Position numbers and translations under genes: made by a program | Shown here: positions 1 to 5,369 of the stretch, in pieces | Layout of the letters: every line of letters begins with the position of its first letter | How positions within the stretch are numbered: the first letter of the stretch is position 1 | Assembly (NCBI GenBank): GCA_029256565.1 | Contig: JAQSXQ010000182.1 | Span: 1 to 5,369, forward strand | Direction: 5' to 3' | Length of the DNA stretch: 5,369 bases | DNA from: Mycobacterium sp. | GTDB lineage: Bacteria; Actinomycetota; Actinomycetes; Mycobacteriales; Mycobacteriaceae | The notes under the pieces: model-generated | What the model was told of the DNA's origin: nothing | Database searches by the model: none | The model's input: only the letters and a program-made list of their open reading frames with translations

Positions 1-611
1 GCCGTGCAGCCGAGGACGAGTGACTTGCGTCCGGAGCGGTGCGTCCACACCAGGGGCAGGTCGCGCTCGCCGATCGACATCATCTGCCGGAGGGTTTCGA
101 GCGCGGGCTCCGGCTCGTAGTAGAGCAGCGTCGTCCACGTCGAATGGGTGACGTTGAGTTCTTCGAGGCCGGCCTTGTCCGCGTCCGGTAGGTCTTCGTA
201 GGCGGCGTAGGTGTTGCAGAACTCGGTGTCGCCCTCGCCCTCGTTGCCGAGCGCCTTGCTCGACAACAGCGAAGCCAGGATCGGGACCTCGTTCATGGTC
301 CCGTCGAGATGCCAGTACAGCGAGCCCCGCAGATAGTCGGCCTGCTTGTTGATCGTGGTGTCCAGCGTGACCTGATAGAGCTTCTCGCCCTTGCGTTCGG
401 TCGCCATGGTGCCCAGCGTCTCGGTGAAGGCCACCTGCTCGTCGTCGGTGAACCCGATCTTCGGAAACACCAGCACCCCGCGCTGCTCGAGCAGTTCGCG
501 GATCGCGCCTGCGTGGTCACCCGACAGCAGCGTCGCCTTGTCCGCGAGGATCTCGCTGCCGATCCGCGGGTGGATCTCCCTGGCGTGCAGTGCGTCGAGC
601 GACGTGGTCAC
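1..611 (-). CDS. TauD/TfdA-family Fe(II)/2-oxoglutarate-dependent dioxygenase, N-terminal part (3' end outside window)
   Basis: The frame opens with GTG at 611-609 and stays open for 203 complete codons to the window edge, so the gene is truncated at its 3' end. Enzymes of this family use Fe(II), O2 and 2-oxoglutarate to hydroxylate a substrate, often breaking a C-S, C-O or C-N bond; they are cytoplasmic. Visible signatures are the iron-binding HxD motif in YWHLDGTMNEVP (His101, Asp103), then GDTEFCNTYAAYEDL, where Thr129 sits where TauD Thr126 contacts 2-oxoglutarate, and HRSGRKSL (191-198), matching the family's H-x-TGRKSL segment. The distal iron His and the 2-oxoglutarate-binding Arg normally lie some 60-80 residues further on and are not in view, so intactness cannot be judged. 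The GTG overlaps the stop of the upstream monooxygenase gene (GTGA), implying translational coupling; a GGGGGA run about 8 nt upstream may serve as a weak ribosome binding site. Family is secure; substrate is unknown. Confidence 0.9.
   Translation of the reverse strand, partial: MTTSLDALHAREIHPRIGSEILADKATLLSGDHAGAIRELLEQRGVLVFPKIGFTDDEQVAFTETLGTMATERKGEKLYQVTLDTTINKQADYLRGSLYWHLDGTMNEVPILASLLSSKALGNEGEGDTEFCNTYAAYEDLPDADKAGLEELNVTHSTWTTLLYYEPEPALETLRQMMSIGERDLPLVWTHRSGRKSLVLGCT
608..611 (-). other. GTGA stop/start overlap, monooxygenase to TauD-type dioxygenase
   Basis: The TGA stop of the monooxygenase (610-608) overlaps the GTG of the TauD-type gene (611-609), repeating the arrangement seen between the two preceding genes. 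It supports both the GTG start and membership of the dioxygenase in the same operon. Confidence 0.8.
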
Positions 612-2467
612 TGGCCTGATCCCCCGTCGCCCATCTTCAGCTCCAGCCCATCCAGGTCACCCTTGTCGCGCCAGGCCTCCAGCAGCTCGTCGAACGCGTA
701 GAAGCCCGGCGAGTAGAAGTCACCGAGGAAAGAGCCGTTGCCCTCTGCGCCGCCGCGGCCTTCGTTGTTGTAATAGCCGGGCGTGCATGACAGTTCGAAC
801 GCCGAGTTGTCGATCGACAGTTCGCGCACGGTCGACACCCAGGCGTCCTGGCCACCCTGGCTGGCCTCCACCGTGGTGGCGCCGCGGTTCTGTGCCTCGG
901 CGAGGATGTACGCGATGTGCTTGGCCTGCTGCTCGAACATCGCCGTGGTGTTCGCCGACACCCCGCCCTGGATGAACCCCATGTGGAACTGGTTCGGAAA
1001 TCCTCGGCTGGTCATGCCGTGCAACGTCTTGTAGTCGTCCTTCCAATGATCGAAGAGCGACAGGCCATCTCGGCCGGTGATGGAGTCGATCGCATACCTG
1101 CGGCTGATCTCGGTGGAGATCTCGAAGCCGCTCGCGAAGATGACGCAGTCGACCTCGTGCTCGACGCCGTTGGCGACGATGCCGTTGGCCGTGAGCCGCT
1201 CGACGCCCTTGGTCGCCGACACGTCGACGAGCGTCACGTTCGGGCGGTTGAACGAGGCCAGGTAGTGCTCGCTGGACGTCGGCCGCTTGCACATGAAGCG
1301 GTAGTAGGGCTTGAGCGCCTCGGCGGTGTCGGGATCATCGACGATCTCGGCCACGCGGCGCCGGAGCCGCTCCATGATCCTGTAGTCCTCTTCTTCCCGG
1401 AACGCCATGATTTGTTCGATCGTCACCGTCGCCGGGTCGTCGAGGCCCGCGATCCGGTTGGTGAGGTTGCGGCCCAGCTCGGTCCAGAAGTCGCACACCA
1501 GGTCCGGCTCACCGAATACGACGCCGACGAACGGCGACCAGTTGTGGAAGTTGCGCTTGCGCTCCTCCTGCCATCCCGGTCGAAGCGAGGCGGCCCAATT
1601 GGGATCGGTGTCCGGGTTGGTGCGCTGGTCCACCGACGACGGCGTCCGCTGAAACACCAGGAGTTGCTGAGCGTCCCGGGCGAGGTGCGGCACCAGCTGA
1701 ATCCCGGTGGCGCCGGTGCCGACGAGGGCAACCCGCTTGTCGGCGAGTTCGACCAGTCCACCGTCGGCGGTGCCTCCGGTGTAGTCGTAGTCCCAACGGG
1801 CGGAGTGGAACACATGGCCCGCGAAGTCCTTGATCCCCGGAATGCCGGGCAGCTTCGGCCGGTTGTAGGAGCCCTGCGCCATGACCACGAAGCGGGCCCG
1901 GATCTGATCGCCACGGTCGGTACCGATCTGCCAGCGCTCCGACGAGTCGTCCCACCGCAGGTCGCGTACCTGGGTCGAGAACAGCGCGCCGTCGTACAGC
2001 CCGAAGTGCTTCCCGATGTTTCGGCAGTGCTGGAAGATCTCGGCGCCGTCGGCGAACTTCTTCGACGGCATGAAGTCGAGTTCTTCGAGAAGCGGGACGT
2101 AGCAGTAGGCGTCGTTGTCACACTGGACTCCGGGGAATCGGTTCCAGTACCAGACGCCCCCGAAGTCGCCCGCCATCTCGATGACGCGGATCCCCTGCAC
2201 GCCTGCCTTCTTGAGGTATGCGCCGGCGAGCAGACCGGCGAAGCCACCTCCGAGGATCACGACCTCGGCGTCCTCGACGATCGGGTCGCGCTCCGTCACC
2301 GTCGTGTAGGGATCGACCTCGTAGAAGTCGGCGTAGTCGCCTTCGAGTTCTAGGTACTGCGATGCGCCTTCGAGTCGCACGCGCTTGGCCCGCTCGGCAG
2401 CGTACTTCTCTCGCAGGGCGGAGATGTCGATGTCGGTCGGCACGTCGGTCGGACCACAGGTCGTCAC
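608..2467 (-). CDS. Class B flavoprotein monooxygenase, type I Baeyer-Villiger type, 619 aa
   Basis: Such enzymes use FAD, NADPH and O2 to insert an oxygen next to a ketone, giving an ester or lactone. Domains in order: an acidic/charged N-terminal extension (about 1-66); FAD Rossmann motif GGGFAG (73-78); the BVMO fingerprint GGVWYWNRFPGVQCD (103-117); the hallmark FAGHVFHSARW (215-225), an exact F-x-G-x3-H-x3-W match; NADPH Rossmann motif GTGATG (250-255); VFQRTP (271-276); CKRP (393-396), where Arg395 aligns with the catalytic Arg of phenylacetone monooxygenase (R337) and Asp117 with its D66; and FASGFE near 444-449. All expected catalytic residues are present. At 619 aa it is longer than cyclohexanone or phenylacetone monooxygenases (about 540) and closer to cyclopentadecanone monooxygenase (about 600). 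The GTG start is preferred because AAGGAG lies 4 nt upstream and it overlaps the Rieske stop by four bases (GTGA); the same frame remains open far upstream inside the Rieske gene, but that stretch is antisense-like shadow. Specificity is unknown. Confidence 0.93.
   Translation of the reverse strand: MTTCGPTDVPTDIDISALREKYAAERAKRVRLEGASQYLELEGDYADFYEVDPYTTVTERDPIVEDAEVVILGGGFAGLLAGAYLKKAGVQGIRVIEMAGDFGGVWYWNRFPGVQCDNDAYCYVPLLEELDFMPSKKFADGAEIFQHCRNIGKHFGLYDGALFSTQVRDLRWDDSSERWQIGTDRGDQIRARFVVMAQGSYNRPKLPGIPGIKDFAGHVFHSARWDYDYTGGTADGGLVELADKRVALVGTGATGIQLVPHLARDAQQLLVFQRTPSSVDQRTNPDTDPNWAASLRPGWQEERKRNFHNWSPFVGVVFGEPDLVCDFWTELGRNLTNRIAGLDDPATVTIEQIMAFREEEDYRIMERLRRRVAEIVDDPDTAEALKPYYRFMCKRPTSSEHYLASFNRPNVTLVDVSATKGVERLTANGIVANGVEHEVDCVIFASGFEISTEISRRYAIDSITGRDGLSLFDHWKDDYKTLHGMTSRGFPNQFHMGFIQGGVSANTTAMFEQQAKHIAYILAEAQNRGATTVEASQGGQDAWVSTVRELSIDNSAFELSCTPGYYNNEGRGGAEGNGSFLGDFYSPGFYAFDELLEAWRDKGDLDGLELKMGDGGSGQ
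2464..2467 (-). other. GTGA stop/start overlap, Rieske oxygenase to monooxygenase
   Basis: The TGA stop of the Rieske gene (2466-2464) shares two bases with the GTG start of the monooxygenase (2467-2465). Four-base overlaps of this type are a well-known arrangement for termination-reinitiation coupling and keep the two products in step. Confidence 0.85.
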
Positions 2468-3891
2468 GCTTCTCCTTCGAGTGCTCGCGGGGCTCCGGTG
2501 CCCATGTACTTGGCCAGCTGGGTGTGCAGGTTGACCGTGCTGCGCTCGCGGTAGGGGTTGGGCATCGTGCCGGGGAAGCCCGCCGACTTCATGCCCTGCT
2601 GCACCGCGGCCATGTTCGAGAAGTCCTGCGGGAGTACCGAGAGCCAGTTCGGCGAGTCCTTCGGCGTGTACTGCCATTCCGTCTGCGGCTCTTGGCCCTT
2701 GGGATACAGCTCGAACACCGCGACCTCGAAGATGCACTTGTTCGGGTCGTAGCTCGGGTCGGGGCGCGCGCTGTAGCACAGCGCGCTGGTGAGGCCCTGG
2801 CCGATCTGGAGGTTCGGGAAGAGCTGCCATGCGGTGCCGCTCTGGCCAAGGATGTCCGGCGGGATCGTCGGCCAGATCACGCCGCGCTCCTCGTCGTCCC
2901 GACGTGCCGAGGCCAGCCAGTGCTGAAGCACCTTGTCCGCGGGCGTGCCCTCGGGCAGTTCGTCGACGAGCCGCTTGGCCGCGTTCACCAGCGTCTCGGT
3001 GGTCGTCGCGTTGGTCTGCTCCCACGTGTACATCTGCATCTCGGCGGTGGAGACACGCGGGTCGTCGCCGGTGCCGAGGCGGATCTTGGACTTCGTCTCC
3101 TCCATGCCCTTCGGCGCGTCGTAGCCGATGTTGCTGTGCCGTCCTTGGGCTTTCGCCCAGCCCTTGAACTCACCGAACCGGTTGAACTCCGGATGGGTGG
3201 TGAACACGTGGTAGGTCTCGTTGAAGGCCTCCAGCGCGACCTTCCAGTTGCAGTCGAAGTAGAGCCACTTGCGCCACTTGTAGCGCATGTTCTCCAGCCC
3301 GAACGGGTCGAGGATCTTGGCCGCGGGCATCAGGTAGTCCGCCAGGGACTCGCAGTCGGGGTCCATGTTGACGAACAGCCAGCCGCCCCAGGTGTCGACC
3401 TGAACGGGCGCCAGATGCGTGTTGCGCGCCGACAGCCTGCCCTGCCAGTCGTCCTGCTCGCGGATGTGGGTGCACGTGCCGTCGAGACCGTATGTCCAGC
3501 CGTGGAATCCGCAGACGAACGACTTGCGCGCCCGGCCGACCGCGTTCTTCGCACCCTCGGCGTTGTCGACCAATTTGCGGCCGCGGTGCATGCACACGTT
3601 GTGGTGCGCTGCGAATTCGTTTGGCCCGGTCCGCACGACGATGATCGAGTCGTCGAGGACGTCGTAGGTCAGGTAGCTCCCGACCTCGGGGATCTCCTCC
3701 ACCCGTCCGACCTGTTGCCACACCTTGCGCCACAGCTTGTCTCGTTCGGCGCGGGCGTACTCCGGCGAGACGTACGCCTCGACCGGGATCGTCATGGGGT
3801 CCGACAGGTCTTCGGGCACCACACCCGTCGAGTCGTCGGGGTCGGCTTCGACTTCGATCGCCGCGTCGAGGTCGGATTCGGTGTGGGTCAT
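2464..3891 (-). CDS. Rieske [2Fe-2S] non-heme iron oxygenase, catalytic (alpha) subunit, 475 aa
   Basis: This protein should activate O2 at a mononuclear Fe(II) using electrons passed through a Rieske cluster, to hydroxylate or dealkylate an organic substrate in the cytoplasm. Rieske ligands are visible as CMH (Cys100, His102) and CGFH (Cys127, His130), followed by the usual GWTYGLDG. The catalytic-domain signature NWKVALEAFNETYHVFTTH (215-233) supplies iron ligands His228 and His233, with Glu225 at the position of the bridging Asp of naphthalene dioxygenase. Asp423 in PQDFSNMAAVQQGM fits the third, C-terminal iron ligand. The length is typical for an alpha subunit. The E-type bridging residue and the VQQG tail resemble alpha-only (homotrimeric) oxygenases rather than naphthalene-dioxygenase-type alpha3beta3 enzymes, and no beta subunit follows. 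The loop between the two cluster motifs has 24 residues, against 15-17 in the canonical pattern. The ATG has GAAAGG 6 nt upstream. Electron-transfer partners are not in the window. Substrate unknown. Confidence 0.95.
   Translation of the reverse strand: MTHTESDLDAAIEVEADPDDSTGVVPEDLSDPMTIPVEAYVSPEYARAERDKLWRKVWQQVGRVEEIPEVGSYLTYDVLDDSIIVVRTGPNEFAAHHNVCMHRGRKLVDNAEGAKNAVGRARKSFVCGFHGWTYGLDGTCTHIREQDDWQGRLSARNTHLAPVQVDTWGGWLFVNMDPDCESLADYLMPAAKILDPFGLENMRYKWRKWLYFDCNWKVALEAFNETYHVFTTHPEFNRFGEFKGWAKAQGRHSNIGYDAPKGMEETKSKIRLGTGDDPRVSTAEMQMYTWEQTNATTTETLVNAAKRLVDELPEGTPADKVLQHWLASARRDDEERGVIWPTIPPDILGQSGTAWQLFPNLQIGQGLTSALCYSARPDPSYDPNKCIFEVAVFELYPKGQEPQTEWQYTPKDSPNWLSVLPQDFSNMAAVQQGMKSAGFPGTMPNPYRERSTVNLHTQLAKYMGTGAPRALEGEA
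2472..2477 (-). promoter_or_regulatory. Ribosome binding site AAGGAG of the Baeyer-Villiger monooxygenase gene
   Basis: AAGGAG lies 4 nt before the GTG at 2467, inside the last codons of the Rieske gene. It is the strongest Shine-Dalgarno match at any junction in the window and decides the choice of GTG 2467 over other in-frame starts further upstream. The combination with the GTGA stop/start overlap suggests that the monooxygenase is both re-initiated by and independently loaded with ribosomes. Confidence 0.7.
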
Positions 3892-3896
3892 ACCGT

Positions 3897-3921
3897 GCCT
3901 TTCAAGATCGGGAGCCTTTCA
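3897..3921 (-). repeat. Direct repeat of TGAAAGGC, 17-bp period, at the SDR/Rieske junction
   Basis: TGAAAGGC occurs at 3921-3914 and again at 3904-3897. The first copy begins with the SDR stop codon and the second contains the Rieske ribosome binding site. With only 8 bases per copy this may be chance or a trace of a small local duplication; no function is claimed. Confidence 0.35.
3898..3903 (-). promoter_or_regulatory. Ribosome binding site GAAAGG of the Rieske oxygenase gene
   Basis: GAAAGG sits 6 nt before the ATG at 3891, in the 27-nt gap that follows the SDR stop. This is the only real intergenic spacer in the window and the only ATG start. It supports the Rieske start codon chosen here. 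No -10/-35 promoter pair or terminator hairpin is recognisable in the spacer. Confidence 0.6.
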
Positions 3922-4764
3922 GGGCCGTGTGATCGCTTCGCGGAAGGACTGGTCCTTCAGGAACAGCGACGTGTTGTCGGCGCCGAGGTGGGTCCACTTG
4001 AGGTTCAATCCGCCGTCGACGAGCAGGGTCTGGCCCGTCACGTATCCGGACAGGTCCGACAGCAGGAACAGGATCGCGCCTGCCTGTTCCTCCGGGGTGC
4101 CGCGCCGCCCCATCGCGATCGCCGTGCGGTCGCGGTCGGGGTCGTCGTCGACATAGGTTGCCGATGCCGCCGTCTCGGTGACCCCGGGTGCCACCGCGTT
4201 GACGCGGATGCCGGAGGCGGCGAGTTCGACGGCCATGGTGCGCGTCATCGCCACGACCGCCGCCTTCGCGGTGCCGTAGCCGATGTGGAACGGCGCGGTG
4301 TTCAGCCCACTGATCGACGACACGGAGACGATCGAGCCCGGGCTGTTGGTGGCGAGCAGTTCGGCGGCGACGGCCTGGCTGAAGAAGAACGCGGTCTCCA
4401 GATTCGCCGCGAACAGCGCCCGCCAGTCGTCGCGGGTCACCCGGGTGGACGGCATCCACGTCGCGGGAGCGGCGCCGCCCGCGACGTTCACCAGCCCGTA
4501 CAGCGTGCCGTCGGTTTCGCGTACCCGGTTGATGACGGTGGCGATGCCGTCGTCGGTGGACGCGTCGGCCGCGACGGTGATCACCGGCAGGCCTTGAGCC
4601 GCAAGCGGACCCACGTGTTCGTCGAGGTTGTCCTGCCGTCGACTGACCGCCACCACGGTGGCCCCGGCGCGGGCCGCCAGTGCCGTCACGGTGGTGCCGA
4701 TGCCGCCGCCGCCCGCACCCGAGACGACGACGATGCGACCGGTGAGGTCGATCAGGTCGGGCAC
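3919..4764 (-). CDS. Short-chain dehydrogenase/reductase (classical SDR), 281 aa
   Basis: An NAD(P)-dependent oxidoreductase that most likely interconverts a hydroxyl and a keto group on the pathway intermediate. The sequence shows the cofactor motif SGAGGGGIG (15-23), NVAG (93-96) in place of the usual NNAG, and the catalytic set Asn121, Ser150, Tyr163 and Lys167 (YGTAK). IRVNAVAPG (186-194) and LLVDGG (247-252) are standard late SDR motifs. The glycine-rich loop has one more residue than the classical T-G-x3-G-x-G. The protein runs 29 residues past VDGG, where many family members stop after about 5-10. GTG at 4764 is chosen because it lies 2 nt after the ALDH stop and places the first beta strand (IVVVSG) at the normal distance; in-frame codons further upstream lie inside the ALDH gene. 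There is no clear Shine-Dalgarno sequence, so translation probably depends on ribosomes finishing ALDH. The gene ends 27 nt before the Rieske ATG. Fold and activity class are certain, substrate is not. Confidence 0.93.
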   Translation of the reverse strand: MPDLIDLTGRIVVVSGAGGGGIGTTVTALAARAGATVVAVSRRQDNLDEHVGPLAAQGLPVITVAADASTDDGIATVINRVRETDGTLYGLVNVAGGAAPATWMPSTRVTRDDWRALFAANLETAFFFSQAVAAELLATNSPGSIVSVSSISGLNTAPFHIGYGTAKAAVVAMTRTMAVELAASGIRVNAVAPGVTETAASATYVDDDPDRDRTAIAMGRRGTPEEQAGAILFLLSDLSGYVTGQTLLVDGGLNLKWTHLGADNTSLFLKDQSFREAITRP

Positions 4765-4766
4765 TG

Positions 4767-5369
4767 CTACCCAGCCGCCGCGGGCGCCATGATCGACTTG
4801 GTCTCCAGGTACTCGTGGAAGCCGATGTCGCCCCATTCGCGACCGTTGCCGCTCTGCTTGTAGCCGCCGAACGCGGAGTTGAAGTCGAAGCCGCCGTTGA
4901 TCGCCACCCAGCCGGCGCGGATGCGTCCCGCAACGGTCTTCGCCGTATCGAGGTCCTCGCCAGAGACGTACCCGGCCAGGCCGTAATCGGTGTCGTTGGC
5001 GATCTCCACCGCCTGATCGAGGTCGTCGTAGCCGAGGATGACGAGCACCGGGCCGAAGATCTCCTCGCGGGCGATCGTCATGTCGTTGGTGACGTCGGCG
5101 AATACGGTCGGCTTGACGTAGTAGCCGGTGTCCAGACCGTCGGGCCTGCCGAGGCCGCCGGCGACCAGCGTCGCACCCTCCTCGATCCCCTTGCGGATCA
5201 GCGCCTGGATCTTCTCGAACTGGGTGCCCGACACCACGGGGCCCACGTCGAACCCGCCGTTCGGATCACCGACGGTGATGCCCGCCGCAGCGGCCTCGGC
5301 GATCTCCTTCGCCTCGGCCATGCGGCCGTTGGGCACCAGCATGCGCGATGGCGCACTACAGGTCTGACC
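4767..5369 (-). CDS. Aldehyde dehydrogenase (ALDH superfamily), C-terminal part (5' end outside window)
   Basis: The frame is open from the right window edge to the TAG at 4769-4767, giving 200 residues of what is normally a protein of about 480-500. ALDHs oxidise an aldehyde to a carboxylate with NAD(P)+. The fragment starts GQTCSAPSRMLVP, so the catalytic Cys (fragment residue 4, codon 5360-5358) is just inside the window. EEIFGPVL (102-109) carries the conserved Glu that contacts the cofactor ribose. INGG (157-160) and FGGYKQSGNGRE (167-178) are the usual C-terminal signature. Nothing in the visible part is broken. An internal ATG at 5342 is not the start, because the catalytic motif lies upstream of it in frame. 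The NAD-binding domain and catalytic general-base Glu are out of view. As first visible gene of the operon it probably removes an aldehyde formed by one of the oxygenases. Subfamily and substrate cannot be assigned. Confidence 0.95.
   Translation of the reverse strand, partial: GQTCSAPSRMLVPNGRMAEAKEIAEAAAAGITVGDPNGGFDVGPVVSGTQFEKIQALIRKGIEEGATLVAGGLGRPDGLDTGYYVKPTVFADVTNDMTIAREEIFGPVLVILGYDDLDQAVEIANDTDYGLAGYVSGEDLDTAKTVAGRIRAGWVAINGGFDFNSAFGGYKQSGNGREWGDIGFHEYLETKSIMAPAAAG

Noticed and set aside
917..2353. Plus-strand open frame of 478 codons opposite the monooxygenase
   Set aside because: It is fully antisense to a well-supported flavoprotein gene, shows no family motif and has no convincing ribosome binding site; a codon-bias shadow.
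2468..3025. Upstream extension of the monooxygenase frame to 805 codons
   Set aside because: The extra 186 codons overlap the Rieske gene in another frame and read as Arg/Ala/Gly-rich shadow sequence. The GTG at 2467 has AAGGAG upstream and the stop/start overlap.
3892..3918. Possible internal promoter or terminator in the SDR/Rieske spacer
   Set aside because: At 27 nt it holds only the ribosome binding site and a short repeat; no hairpin with a T-run and no credible -35/-10 pair.
4765..4836. SDR start at ATG 4836, adding 24 residues
   Set aside because: The added stretch lies inside the ALDH C-terminus in a different frame and would put an unusual leader before the first Rossmann strand. 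GTG 4764, two bases after the ALDH stop, fits better.
2218..4863. Very long plus-strand open frame of 881 codons
   Set aside because: It lies antisense to the Rieske and SDR genes, which have clear catalytic motifs. Its translation is low-complexity, rich in Arg, Val and Gly, with no recognisable domain. Long antisense frames are expected in DNA with GC-rich third codon positions.
3902..4933. Minus-strand frame of 343 codons overlapping the SDR and ALDH genes
   Set aside because: The product is almost entirely Arg/Gly/Ser/Thr-rich without motifs and is out of frame with two well-supported genes; a shadow.
1..5369. Mobile elements, CRISPR arrays, tRNA/rRNA genes, toxin-antitoxin or defence genes
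   Set aside because: I saw no inverted terminal repeats, transposase motifs, regularly spaced repeats, cloverleaf-like segments or short non-metabolic genes; the window is fully occupied by five metabolic genes.

Overview
The window is high-GC DNA in which essentially every base is coding. All genes lie on the minus strand and are read from position 5369 down to 1. The GC-rich third codon positions, the use of GTG as start in three of the four visible starts, and the mix of protein families (CPDMO-like Baeyer-Villiger monooxygenase, single-subunit Rieske oxygenase, mycobacterial-style SDR and ALDH) suggest an actinobacterium, most likely a Mycobacterium/Mycolicibacterium or Rhodococcus relative. 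This taxonomic guess is inference.

Layout in transcription order: (1) the 3' part of an aldehyde dehydrogenase gene (5369-4767), entering the window just before its catalytic Cys; (2) a 281-residue short-chain dehydrogenase/reductase (4764-3919); (3) a 475-residue Rieske non-heme iron oxygenase alpha subunit (3891-2464); (4) a 619-residue class B flavoprotein (Baeyer-Villiger) monooxygenase (2467-608); (5) the 5' part of a TauD/TfdA-type Fe(II)/2-oxoglutarate dioxygenase (611 to beyond position 1). The last gene is cut by the window edge.

The junctions are very tight: TAG-CA-GTG, a 27-nt gap with a GAAAGG ribosome binding site, and two four-base GTGA stop/start overlaps. The five genes therefore almost certainly form one operon that continues past both window edges. 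No promoter, terminator, RNA gene, mobile element or CRISPR array is visible, and no non-coding stretch exceeds 27 nt.

Functionally this is an oxidative catabolic (or tailoring) cassette with three mechanistically different O2-activating enzymes plus two dehydrogenases. A plausible logic is hydroxylation by the Rieske enzyme, alcohol-to-ketone oxidation by the SDR, oxygen insertion next to the ketone by the monooxygenase to give an ester or lactone, and clean-up of released aldehyde by the ALDH, with the TauD-type enzyme acting on a further C-H or heteroatom-linked carbon. The substrate cannot be read from the sequence. No ferredoxin, Rieske reductase, beta subunit, ester hydrolase, transporter or regulator lies in the window.
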